Assembly (NCBI GenBank): GCA_025024175.1
Contig: QCXZ01000075.1
Location: 8,308,001 to 8,372,000, forward strand
Length of the DNA: 64,000 bases
DNA from: Rhyzopertha dominica
Lineage: Eukaryota; Arthropoda; Insecta; Coleoptera; Bostrichidae
Direction of reading: 5' to 3'
The translations under genes and the position numbers were made by a program. Under the pieces are notes generated by a model. The model did not search any database. It was not told the origin of the DNA and saw only the letters and a program-made list of their open reading frames with translations. This document shows, in pieces, positions 10,791 through 21,554 of the stretch (position 1 is the first letter of the stretch; each line of letters begins with the position of its first letter).

Positions 10791-11520
10791 TAACTAGTTT
10801 AGTTTACATTCCAACGTCTTACCCAGATGTAATAACAACTGTTGAAGACGATGGAAGTTAAAATATTTGAATCATCTTCAAAATAGGCCAAAATAGCTTA
10901 CTTTGGGTGAAATTTAAAAGTAAATGATCTAGTATTGCTCAAGAAAGATAAAACGGCCAAACTTAACTAGCAAATAGCAAACAAGGGTGGGGAGGATGTT
11001 GGGATAAAAACACATATCTCTTGTAAAGAAGATCCGCGAGTGCCAATTTTAGAACCTTCGCTAACCGTGAACTAAATACCGACGTTTCTGGAATACTCCA
11101 GAAGTGTGTGGGGAGACCATAAATATATAATATAAACCCGCAGCAGTGATAAATGATAGACAGTTACCCAGTGACTTGACGAAGGTGCGAAGAAGTAACT
11201 GAATTTTAGTTATGTAGTGAATTTCGTTAAAAATAAGGTATTAATATCTAACGAAGGAAGTATATGTTCGCACGATGTCTGCTCTTATTCTGTAATTAAA
11301 AAATACAATCTACGTGCACTCTCTTTACCATCCTTAAACAGCGCCCTTCTTTGAATAATTGAAATTTTGAACCTAGGGATCCCGCTCTATCGGCGTAAAC
11401 CTTGCCGTTAGCTTGTGTGGTAGTTATTTTGGTTACAAGCTGAAATATATATTATCAGCGGAAAACAATGTTTGAATACAAGATTCAAGCCTTTTCGGAT
11501 AAGCGCCGTATGTACGGTCT
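10791..11520. other. Unassigned stretch
   Basis: No motif recognised. It may include more decayed BEL/Pao sequence. Confidence 0.4.
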
Positions 11521-11526
11521 AATAAG

Positions 11527-11640
11527 ACATGTGTTCCCAACGCTGAGCAAATTTACTCAGTTGATATTAACTTTACCTGATGCAAATGCAGGCGCAGAAA
11601 GATTTTTCAGATATCACAGATGTACTATTTTTTTTAAATT
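11527..11640 (+). pseudogene. hAT transposase C-terminal remnant
   Basis: The frame reading HVFPTLSKFTQLILTLPD followed by ANAGAERFF is the hAT dimerisation motif (consensus like LSLPxSNAxxERxFS). Only about 35 codons survive. It lies immediately upstream of sequence related to the right end of the MITE at 3113-4016. Confidence 0.75.
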
Positions 11641-11852
11641 ATAAGGAATTCGCTACATATAGGAGCCAACGAAATAAGGAAATTAGAAACAACATAATTT
11701 CCATTAGTTTTAGCGCGTATTTAATACACCTTAGCCATAATATAGTCGTCTTGCATTTTCTACTCAAAATCTACGCCAAAGTGCTTTATCTACATATTCT
11801 ACGCGTGTAACGTAGAATGTTATTATTTATTACGCGTAAACGCCCATCATTG
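11620..11852. mobile_element. Right end of a hAT element related to the MITE at 3.1-4.0 kb
   Basis: Similarity to about 3800-4016 includes AGGAGCCAAC, TCTACTCAAAATCTACGCC and the terminal CGCCCATCATTG. The left end of this copy was not found, so the element is truncated or its 5' part has decayed. Confidence 0.8.
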
Positions 11853-11914
11853 ATTTGATGTATATGATTTCATTTTCTAAAACATAGCTTTTCGCGATTG
11901 CTATTGTTTTATAT

Positions 11915-12130
11915 AAAACTAGCGGACCTTGCGGACTTTGTCCTGCATGATATTCCAAGCGATTAGGATATTAAAATGAATGAAATGAATAAATGCATTT
12001 TGAATCTAAAACAATCAAGGGCTCCACTCAAACGCATACAAAAAAATCATTCAAATCGGTCCAGCCGTTTAGAAGGAATTCGGTGACACACACACACACA
12101 CGTACGCTAGAATTTTATAAATAAAGATGT
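11915..12130 (+). repeat. Retroposon-like repeat with CA microsatellite
   Basis: Begins AAACTAGCGGACC and contains AAATCGGTCCAGCCGTTTAG, then GGTGACACACACACACAC and TTATAAATAAAGAT. Repeats with an AAATCGGTCCAGCCGTT block close to a (CA)n run are widespread in insect genomes as tails of non-autonomous retroposons. I cannot name the family. Confidence 0.5.
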
Positions 12131-12735
12131 GTGCGATAGTGGGCGAGCTCCTCCCGAAGCATCAATTGCACTTATTAGAACATCATTCTAATTTATAAGA
12201 ATAAGAAGTTCGTTTAGTTGACTTATTTGATGTTAAAATCCAAACACTATTACGGTAGGGACTATCCTGTACACCATTTCCAAACTAAAACACGTACCTA
12301 CAACTGGGAAACTCTACCCATAGTGCTATTTTATACGCTTCGTTCCGTCTCAGCTGCTACAGGTTATGGCATGCAAAACCGTATGAAGTGTAACCTTAAA
12401 CAATTTCCGAAACTTAAAAAAATCAGTGAAGATCATCTTAGATTATGCTCAGTGCGACATGATGACCACAGAGAGGAATTTAAGAAAAGTGACTTATTGA
12501 AACTTTTTTTTTCAAAATCAGCTACTTGAACAAAGTGGTCACTAGCTCTGAGGAGACAACGTGCAGCTACGAGGGCAAAACGACTTTGATTGAGTAGCTC
12601 TATGTTCGGGTAATACCCCGGTAATTAGGCTTCCTGGCACGTAAGCATAACTTTGTAGATCTTTAGTGGTAAAACAAAACTCTGTATACACAAGCCCTTA
12701 AGTACGATAGTGAATATCTACCTCAGTAGTTAGAA
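12131..12735. other. Unassigned stretch with one unknown open frame
   Basis: A 103-codon frame (12218-12529, plus) shows no recognisable domain, no signal peptide and no sibling in the window. I do not call it a gene. Confidence 0.4.
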
Positions 12736-12738
12736 GAA

Positions 12739-12790
12739 TTTAACCGGAGGATATTCCCTTCACCAGATTTTCAACGGAAACAGAATATTG
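12739..12790. repeat. Remnant of PLE tail
   Basis: AACCGGAGGATATTC...CACCAGATTTTCAACGGAA resembles 10206-10250 inside the PLE at 10.05-10.68 kb, in the same orientation, so this is probably an old PLE 3' fragment. It directly abuts the LTR copy at 12792. Confidence 0.5.
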
Positions 12791-12791
12791 T

Positions 12792-13130
12792 TGTTACACC
12801 CTGGGGTTTAGAACGCGAGCTGTTTGCGTTGCCGAATATTACAACCTGCAGCAGAAGATGGGACAAGAGCAGGAGTGATATGACTTAGGTCATTTTAACA
12901 TAATAATTTATTAACAATAGTAAAATAACTCTGTAAACAAAACGTTGGTACGTACAGTAAGTAACAAAACATTAATAAAGATAAAAGTATTTGAGCTCCT
13001 ACTTGGGTGTCATCGAGTACAAGTATTAGACCTATTTATGACTGACTATTTGCACTAATTATACTAGAATAAGTGTATGCGTTACATAGATGGTACCATG
13101 CGTAACGGTGTAGTGCAGCAGGGTGGTAAG
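12792..13130 (-). mobile_element. Solo-LTR-like copy of the gypsy family at 60.6-63.3 kb
   Basis: The reverse complement follows the LTR at 60576-61071 through many blocks: TTATTCTAGTATAA, GCAAATA, TCTAATACTT, TTAATAAATTATTATGTTAAA, GACCTAAGTC, TATCACTCCTGC and TAAACCCCAGGGTG. It ends in a terminal ACA (seen as TGT at 12792-12794). The 5' limit beyond about 13130 is not alignable by eye. No internal gypsy sequence adjoins it, so a solo LTR or truncated copy is most likely. Confidence 0.8.
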
Positions 13131-14980
13131 CGATAAAAAAAAGAGGTATATGTTATTATTGTCAAACTCACATAGGCTGAAAAGCATAAAATAAAAAGAC
13201 ATTCACCGAGAACTATCGATTATATCGTGGAAGCTAATGGGTTCTGTGGGATTTATCTCTAAATAAAGCCCTACAGATCCAGGTTACTAGGCGCAGTGAG
13301 TACCATTGTTCCACTTATTACAGTTGTGTGCTATGGTGCTCTGACAGCTTTGGTTCAGCACCCCCGTAAATGTTGAACTTCACATACCTCTAAAAGTTTT
13401 GAAGTAAACTTTTGTTCACAACTTTTATAGCATTTTCAATTGAAGTGGGCTATTTTACACTAACGTACCTTACAGCTAAGTAATTAAACAAAATTAAACA
13501 CTTTGCAACGGTAAAAACTATTTAATTTGGTATTGCAAAAAACTTTACTCTCTACAAGAAAAAACAAGCACAGAAAACAAACAGAAATATCCTGCAACAC
13601 ACTATCATTCTAACTGATGTAACAAACAAAAATTAAAACGTAGATGACAATTGTTTACTCTTGTAAAATTACAGAAGTTAAAGGAGCTGTAACGCATTTT
13701 ATTCATCACAATTTACGTCATGGTTACTATAAAAACATAAACATGCTAGCCTAAGACCGAATGCCAGAAAGTTTGAAAAGGATTATTTTAAGCACGAAGA
13801 AGTTAAGGTGTTGAACAGCTAACTAATACTAATACCAAGAAAGCTGGTGGTCAAGTATTAATTTCCTACAACAAGTACTACACTTTCGTAAAGAATTCAA
13901 GGCCTGACAAATGAAATCACGATCCCCTACGTTGCGTAGTGGACCACTCAGCATTAATTTGCACATACTAACCAAGAGTGCACTCCACTCCGTACTACAA
14001 CACTTACATAAACAAGGAAACGTGCTTTGCTTACGAACGAAACGTTGCTTTAAAGTTTATACCAAAGCCAGAGTTGTGAGTGAAGGCATAAGAACTAGGA
14101 TTGGATTCTAAGTGGCTAGGCGTGCATTTCTGCAACATATGAGATTTTATGATTGCTTCTGGAATAATAAAACGAGGTTTAAATCATAACCACGGGAATG
14201 CATCCCACAGAGCTTATTGCTGGTGTGATTTATTCGGTATTGCTGTTTCCATTCCACTGCGGAATTACCTGTCAGGTAAAAATCGTACCGGTGAAGGATT
14301 CGATTGGTTGGGATGCCTATTGTGTGCAGGGGAATGGCTAAACTTATAACCTAAGTGAAATAAATATCTTAGAGCAAACATTATGGTTACTTTGCAAATA
14401 AAAAAATTAAAACTCTCAAGACAGATTATTCATTGGCCTGGTACGCTTAAAGTATAGAAACGCTTGGTGGAGTCGAGAATCTTTATAGTTGACTTGGTTT
14501 AGTCTCGGCACCTTTCTCTAAGACGATTTAATTTGTGCAGACTCACGCTATTGGCTAGCCTACACATACAGGTCGCTACAAATATGGAACCAGCAGGATA
14601 TTTCAGATTCTGAAATTGTACATGGGCTTATAGGTAATTAAAATGCATCTTCTGGATTTTTTTAACTCCGTGTCAGCCCTCGTCTCCAAAATATGAGCGC
14701 AAGTTGATTTTTTTTAAACGGTAACGGGGTCAAAAGGAACATCATTGAAAAGAATATTTTTCCTGATTTTATTTATTTATTTATTGCTTCTGAGTTGAGA
14801 AAAGTGTGATAACAAACTTGGCTCTTGTAAAAAAACTTCGGGATAAAAACCATATTGATTATCGCTAAGTAAGAACAAAAACTCTAGGTGTCTCTATTTT
14901 CCCCGTGACTAGTGACAATTTTCATTCACTGTTCCGTACAAAAGCGAGCTCTCACTAACCATAAAAAAATTCACTTCACT
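13131..14980. other. Unassigned stretch
   Basis: No recognisable domain. Two 66-codon frames (13911-14111, 14149-14349) look accidental. Confidence 0.45.
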
Positions 14981-15214
14981 TAACTGAGCGAAGATAATTT
15001 TGATCGTAGGATAGAGTTTTGCGAAACTGCTACGAACATGATAGATGAAGATAGAAACATTTTAAATTGGAATATGTTTTCTGATGAAGCGACTTTTTGT
15101 GAATAGACATAATTGCAGATATTGGTTGGACTCAAATCCACATTGGATGGAACAAGTCCACACACAACACCATCAGAAAGTGAATGTCTGGTGTGGTATT
15201 ATCGGTATCTTCCG
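14981..15214 (+). pseudogene. Tc1/mariner-superfamily transposase fragment
   Basis: Reads FDRRIEFCETATNMIDEDRN, then FSDEATF (the first catalytic Asp lies in this motif), RHNCRYWLDSNPHWM and KVNVWCGIIG. This is the middle of the DDE domain of the insect IS630/Tc1/mariner group that also appears at 21.6-22.6 kb. A frameshift or stop lies after FSDEATF. Both ends are missing; the right end is replaced by LINE sequence. Confidence 0.75.
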
Positions 15215-15397
15215 TTTATACTGGCATGTGAGGATGACCTAATGATAATAAGAGAGATTAAAAAAGATTTGACCGATTTGCTAAATAATGTAGAAGATAA
15301 CCTAGCAGAAAACGGGCTAACTATAAACTACAACAAAACCACTGGCACTGTTATGATAAGAGACCCCTTTAGCGAGAAAACGTTAATGACAGTATAG
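15215..15397 (+). pseudogene. LINE reverse transcriptase fragment
   Basis: The frame reads LPFILACEDDLMII, a changed form of the catalytic YADDL box, then DLTDLLNNVEDNLAENGLT and INYNKTTGTVMI. This is the RT palm of a non-LTR element. It fuses in frame with the preceding transposase piece (open frame 15113-15397), which gives a chimeric but meaningless ORF. Confidence 0.7.
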
Positions 15398-17020
15398 ATG
15401 AATTAAATGCAACACCTATATGTAACGTATTATTAATTGCCCTGAGAAATACCTAACAGACTGCACCGCTGAACGTTGCATAGAAACATTAGAACTATAC
15501 ACAAAATAAATTTGTCTTAGTAATGCCAAAAAGTATGATCTGATTGCCATTTTTGCAAAAAAAGAAAACTAATAAAGAAAAGCATGTAATTGCATTTTAC
15601 AATTAAAATGAATACTAAATATGCAAACAAGACAAAAGCTTGTCGATGCTGTAATTGAATATCAACTCTGCTCATATAAACAAAAGATTTGTTGGATTAT
15701 ATAATTTAATCGGCCGAATTAATTTATTTTACATACAGGTTAACTAGCAACTCATGCCAAAATGAAACTACGTATACTAGGGGACCATATAATAAAAACA
15801 ATCTTTGAGAGAAAAAATACATCTGATAAAGCAAAAAAAAACTAGAAATGAAGCTGAAACATAGTGATACAAATACAGGTTTCAACAATCAAACACAAAC
15901 ATAGTAAAATCCAGAGTTCCACAAATGAAGCAAATAATCTGTGAATTGTTTTGTGAAATATAACTTAAGAGCTTCCCATGTATAATTCCTTAAATCTGAC
16001 TAATAGAATAAATTCTTGTAGTTATTAAATTGCTAGCCTAACGAATTAAATGTTTTTTTGTAAAATATATTTAAAGTAGTCTATGATTGTAGTGTCATTA
16101 GGTTTAATCCCACAAAATGTGTTTTAACTCAGCGCATTGGCCGATGCTGTGGCTGCAAATTCAGGAATTTGATTTCACACACACCAGGTGTAAAGATAGG
16201 ACATATTAATACGCTTAGCAGGAATCCTATTGAAGGAAAAGGAGATGATATCGATGCATAGTGTGAATATAACTGAAGACGAATAGATACTTGCAGTCAA
16301 ATTGCAAGAGTCTAACTGTGTTTATTTAAAGGAGGTTTTGAAGAAAGAGCCAAGCGACGAAGAGAAATAATATTAAAAAAAGTTAGGTATTACGTCTTAA
16401 GCATCGATGCCATTATTCTAAAAATTTTAAAAGAATAGTGTTTTAATATCGCATCAAAGCAGATAGGGGTTTGCCATGACTCGTTCAAAACCAACTTTAG
16501 CGTACAGCTGACCTTTACTGGAGAGGCTTTGAATGCAAATGCTTTCACTAATGAAATTGTTAAGAATATAACACCCTCCATTTCTCAATTTCTGCAAGAA
16601 TATTCATGGTTGCGATCCAGCTACGGTTGCCAGAATTACTTGGTGTGCTTTATCACGTTTTCACATTGTTTATGAAAGGCAGCCGGTTGGGCCCGAGATT
16701 TATGGCTCATTATAATCTCGTCCGAGCGGCAAGTTATGGAAAACCAAAATTTCAGAGATACAGATAAATTAGAGCGGAATCTTACGGCTCTTATGTCATA
16801 GCTTAACCGGAACTGCAATACATTGTTTATTAAAGGTTGATTTACATATGTGAGACTGTGCTACGACTGTGTGCCTGTCGTGTTGTTTAATCTTGGATCA
16901 AAAAGTTGTGTGATTCGTATTATTTGAATTGAAATTAAGAATGCCGTTTGCACATATATTAATGTGCTGTGGCTTGTCACAGTCGAATCAAACCGATTTC
17001 CGCCGGTCTTAGCTAAGGCT
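15398..17020. other. Unassigned stretch
   Basis: No gene or named repeat recognised. Confidence 0.45.
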
Positions 17021-17027
17021 GAACAAT

Positions 17028-17108
17028 GTATCGATACTTACTCAAAGTATCGATACCTTCGGCGGTATTGAGTATCAATACCACATGTCGTGGTACTGAA
17101 ATACCACG
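17028..17108. repeat. Cluster of palindromes around GTATCGATAC
   Basis: Two perfect GTATCGATAC palindromes (17028-17037, 17047-17056), an imperfect one GGTATTGA/TCAATACC (17064-17082) and a CGTGGTA/TACCACG hairpin (17089-17108) lie within 81 bases. Such clusters are typical of subterminal regions of hAT-like transposons. No TIR or target duplication was found to prove that here. Confidence 0.55.
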
Positions 17109-17147
17109 TCTTATACGAATCTTGGGAATTCGCCTTATTATCCACAT

Positions 17148-18530
17148 TTGCATAATCCTATTTTTTATGTTTATGACAGGCTTACAATATTCTATTATCA
17201 TAGATTGCCTGATCGATTATGCGGTGTTCACGAGATTCACGAAATTAATTTGTTTAAAAGTCCAGAATTAAATTATAAATCCACCCAAGAAATGTATAAT
17301 GTATATTTAAATAATGATACCATTATTCTTAATGATTCTCCTTTGGAGCTCACTTTAAATAAATCGGAGATCAATCCCAATGAGCAATCAGGAAGACCAT
17401 CTGGGATCGGTACAGCTTGTTCTGGAGACCTCTGGAATAAGGATAGCCAATTATCTAACTAACAATTAGATAATTCTTTATTAAATATTTCGGACATTCC
17501 TGAAATTCCCATTTCCGAAATCTCCGGAAATTTCTTCTTTTATCAATTCCGAAGTGAATAATTATTTGAGTCAATGACATTATGGACGAAAACAATCCTG
17601 ATTATTGCGATTATTGTAATTACTGCCATTATTATGATTTAAAATTAAATAAAAATAATGCAATGGTCATAGATAAGCCATCTTCTTCTTCTTCTTCTTC
17701 TAATAATAATACGTATCATACTTGTCAAAATGAGTTACAAATGACATTCATTAAAATTGTGTCAGAAAGTATTGAATTTAACTTTCTTATAGACACAGGA
17801 GCTTCAGAATCTATCATAAAACCAGGAAAACTAAAACGCTTAAATTCATATAAAATTAATAACCAAACGTTTGTAACTTTTAATGGATTCAATGCTAAAC
17901 TAAGGATTCAAGGCACGACTATATAATATAATATATAATAATGAAAGTTTTACTTTAGAATTCGGTATAGCCGAAGAAAATAACTCGATTTTCTTAGAAG
18001 GAATACTTGGAAATGATTTATTTACTAATCAACAATGTCTAATCGATTACGAAAAATCAGAGATTACGTACGAAAACAAAAAGTAACATTACCTTTACAT
18101 TACAATGTCATGAAAACTCAAGTGGGGTATTATTTTAAAACCAAGAACCGAAAGTTTAATTGAATCCTCAATGATGTTAAAGAAGGAATAATACCAGAAA
18201 TAGATCTTCCTCCGGGAATATATTTAGCGAAAGCAATTGTTTCTGAAAATACTAAAATGGCAGTTACAACAATCATTAATACTACAAGTGACCACTACGA
18301 GTTAAAACAAATTAGCTTAACCTTATATGAAGTCGAAAACAGCAATCTACAATCTATTTGTTTCGAAAAGAAAATGAAGCATCAAAACAACAAAGAATTG
18401 GTTTATTAAAATCCAAACATGAAATGAAACTTACTGATTCAATTCCAGCACATAGCAAAATTTCTGTTTTTCTAGAAGTGCATAAAGAAGAAATGAAAGG
18501 GCAAACTGAGTAAATGTTGCAGCAAGGAAT
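17148..18530 (+). pseudogene. Ty3/gypsy pol fragment: protease and post-protease region
   Basis: The frame at 17582-17926 encodes an aspartic protease: FLIDTGASESIIKPGKL holds the DTGA active site at about residue 72, preceded by a poly-Ser run (from TCT repeats). Past a stop the reading continues EGILGNDLFTNQQCLIDYE, then LKPRTESLI, EIDLPPGIYLAKAIVSE and TTIINTTSDHYELKQI, which is the stretch between protease and RT in gypsy elements. Later codons break off near 18510 before any RT. Stops and shifts are frequent. An upstream frame (17148-17462) may be degraded gag but has no clear motif. Confidence 0.75.
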
Positions 18531-20030
18531 TCACGCTCTGAAACGTGTTGCTTGTTCACAAGGAAATAGCAGAGTTGTCTATATGGTGTGTTAGTTACAA
18601 TAATTTCAGATTTGTTGAATGGTTTATTTGCAGTGGCAGTATTCTCCANAAAACTAGTGAGTACTCCCCATTTATTCTAAATAGTTTTGTAAGTATTAAA
18701 TAATAACTATTGATTGTTTATGTTAGTTAAAACTGTTGATATTTCCCTCATTCTTTTGTACATGACAGAGAGGAGTTTGGAAGCAATGCGTGTATTCATA
18801 ATTCGATAACAATTTTATTAATATCCATGGTTGAATCTTCTAAGTTATTTTTAACTTATTATCTTGCTTGATATATAATATTGATAATTGTCATTATTAA
18901 ATAGTAGGTTAAGGTTCAATTTGAAGAGAAAGACTATATTGGTCTTATTAGCAATAAGCTCACTCTGGAAAGGTCAGAAACCCGACCACCTCACAAAACT
19001 CAAGAAAAGTACATAAAATCCTTGTTAAGGCATGAAGAACCGGAGTGGTTTGTGATGAGGTAGTATGTTTTAATATTAATAGCAGTTTTTCTCAGATGAG
19101 AGAGATAAGTTCAAATTGAAACAGGCTGAGGTTACCTGGATATACATAGTGAATCTGAATTGGGGCAAGGAAAACACCGTCGTCGTAAAATTCCAAGGAG
19201 AGTATACAATACTACTTCATCTAGTGAAAAAAATAATGAAAACGATGTGACTTACCAACATGTAGTGAATTTTATGATAAATTGCAAACCCGTCGGTCAT
19301 ATTCCTATTCAAAGCATACTGATGGCAACTTATTGATTTATTTTCTTTTGCATAGTCACCTAAGGTAAATTGTGTTCCGGTCTTTTAAAAAAATAAATTC
19401 ATATTTTTACTTTCACACTGTATCTAAAAAAACTTTTGAGTGACAGAATGTTTTTATTTATTTTCTAATACAATAAATTTTATTAACATGATATTTAAGC
19501 AAATATTTTGTTGTATAGTGTATATTTTGATTTTAAATGTTTATTATCCAGTAAAATGAATCACAAAAATGTTGTGTCTTTTTAGTACACAGTGCATATT
19601 ATTTAGCGTTACACCTCTTGCATATCGATGATTGATCACCGTCCAGCGATTTTGCCAAACGAAAGAACCAACATTGATCAGTTTGTTCAATGGTAGTTCA
19701 ATAGTTTGGCCATAAGGAAATTGCAGGGGTAAAAAAAGTATGTTGTGTGACATTAGAAACACTGTAATGACGTCAAACAAACACACCTTGTTTACTATTT
19801 AGACGTGTTTAGACGTAACTTAACATCATATTTCTGACGTCTTTGGGCTGCGACATTTTGCTCTGTTGGGGACATAAAAAGGTCACTTTACTTACCTTGC
19901 TTGCTGGGAAATAAGAACTTGTAAAATAAACACTCTCATGTGGTTTTCTCCAATATACATAGTAAAATGCATTAAGTATTCAGGAAAAAATAATTGCTTA
20001 TTCGTCCATTTACTCGTAACAATTATTTCT
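18531..20030. other. Largely unassigned; weak coding remnant near 18.9-19.34 kb
   Basis: Around 18910-19070 a frame reads KDYIGLISNKLTLERSETRP. Around 19125-19310 another reads DIHSESELGQGKHRRRKIPR, with NNENDVTYQHVVNFMINC further on. These look like former protein sequence upstream of the YqaJ remnant but I do not recognise a domain. The rest shows nothing. Confidence 0.35.
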
Positions 20031-20345
20031 TTTGTTTTAGATTGCGTTTTATAGGTTATATATGTGCGATTATTCATCACAAAGACCTTTTTTGGCAACT
20101 TCTCCAGACGGTGTGATTGAACCAGATGGTTTAGTGAAAGTAAAATGCGCATACAGCGCCAGACACATACTATCAGATCCGGGGTCAGCTAGAAATTAGA
20201 CAAAGGCGATTTACTAATATTTACTAACCGTGGGATAAAGGTAGAAAGAATTGAACGAGATAAGCGTGTATGGAGAAATNTATTTCCAAAACTGAAGGAT
20301 TTTTTCTTACTTTTTCTTATTACCTAAAATTATCGACCCTACTAC
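20031..20345 (+). pseudogene. YqaJ-type (lambda-exonuclease-like) nuclease remnant
   Basis: After an acceptor-like TTGTTTTAG (ending about 20039) the reading is RPFLATSPDGVIEPDGLVKV then KCAYSARH, the core of the YqaJ viral recombinase fold. The catalytic Asp of SPDG is kept, but the Glu of the usual ExK pair is Lys (VKVKC), so the enzyme would be inactive. A shifted GQLEIRQRRF and then GIKVERIERDKRVW complete the domain end; roughly 60 codons between SARH and GQLEI are missing. YqaJ proteins are known as accessory proteins of eukaryotic transposons such as ISL2EU. Assignment to that group is inference. Confidence 0.7.
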
Positions 20346-20890
20346 CAAAAGGAAAGCGCTGGACTAACGTCAAAGAAATAAAATTACTACCTAATGGCCT
20401 AATAGACGACTGCAATTATTACAGACCTATTTCTGAAGCCCAAAGGTACTGCTTGGCATATTATGATGATATCGAGTGTCCTTCTAGGGACATACTTTTA
20501 GAGGACTCTTTATCGTTAAAAGGTTGCAGGTGGTTGTCAAACATCGTGTTTGACATCCTCTTGCGTTTAGTAGACCATACTGTGCAATTTGAAATCATTT
20601 CGAGCAATACTTCAACAACAATTTTCACCCAAGACATTTACTGATCACTTTATTACTTGTATTGCATTTAGAAAACAACGCATTGTTATGCCCATTTTAA
20701 TTAACAATAACACTGGTGTCTGGCTACAGGTAACTTGATCAATAAAGTGTTTAGGTTCAACGACCCATATGAAACCACGATGCAGAAAAGCAAACTGTAT
20801 CTGAAGCAATTTCTGAATTTTGTAGAAACTGGAATTTAAAGAACCAGGCCAGCATAATTGGTACTAAAAGTTGACTATTAACACTTGATG
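20340..20890 (+). pseudogene. Ulp1-like cysteine protease remnant
   Basis: The frame 20270-20644 continues from the YqaJ end into RDILLEDSLSLKGCRWLSN then IVFDILLRLV, which resembles the start of the Ulp1/SENP fold (E-D-x-x-L...RWL-D). Shifted frames then read KQRIVMPILINNNTGVWLQV, where the family has a catalytic His before Trp but this copy has Val, and VFRFNDPYETT with LYLKQFLNF, likely the segment near the catalytic Asp. The Cys region was not identified. Ulp1-type domains are carried by several TE groups, where they cleave ubiquitin-like modifiers. The call rests on pattern only. Confidence 0.5.
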
Positions 20891-21029
20891 AACATTTGCG
20901 CCATGAGACAACTACAATTGGGGAATCTAATGTATCTACTTCTTCCAACAAATTTTAAATTCTACTCCTTTAACGACGCCAAAGTGCATGAACATATACA
21001 GAAGGTAGCAATGCTTACTTCTTCGTCGT

Positions 21030-21196
21030 GCTTTTAATATGCAGAATCGATGTTTATTTTGTGCAAGGTGCACAGAGACAACACATGATAACCTTTTTTA
21101 CATTGCATGTCGGAGATGGATCCACAAAAAATGTGCTTAATTAAACGGGAACACAGAACTGTTGCACCGACTGTGTTCTCAGTGCACATCCTACTG
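21030..21196 (+). pseudogene. PHD-like zinc finger remnant
   Basis: Reads CLFCARCTETTHDNLFYIAC then RRWIHKKCA, a stop, and LCSQCTSY. The Cys/His spacing (C-x2-C ... C-x2-W-x-H-x3-C ... C-x2-C) is that of a PHD finger closing a TE protein. It follows the Ulp1-like part on the same strand, so the original protein may have been protease plus PHD finger. Confidence 0.6.
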
Positions 21197-21554
21197 ATTC
21201 CAATTAATTAAAATAAGTTAAATATTCCACGTTTTTCTCCTAATTTTATGTTAATGTAAAGCAATCATTTCCCATCCATTGGATATAGAAGTAATTGACG
21301 TTTGTAGAGGTTCACCGCAATAGATATTTTTTTATAAAAAATTTAGCAAATGTATTTTTAACTATTTAAATATTAATGTCTGCTTTATAGCTGGACCCTA
21401 GTTTTTATTTATTGTATTACTCATATAGCTTGTTTACTAAAGGAGGCTAAACAATCCAATCTTTAAATGATAATAGCTTCTGTACTTTAAATAGAACACC
21501 CATTTTTTATTTCACAAGTAAATAAGCAAAAAAAGCTTTTGACAAAATGACAAA
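21197..21554. other. Unassigned stretch
   Basis: AT-rich; nothing recognised. Confidence 0.4.

Noticed and set aside
16390..16818. Two minus-strand frames
   Set aside because: No family motif, and composition does not suggest coding.
17148..17462. Frame considered as gypsy gag
   Set aside because: No Gag domain pattern could be seen; kept only as possible remnant within the pol feature.
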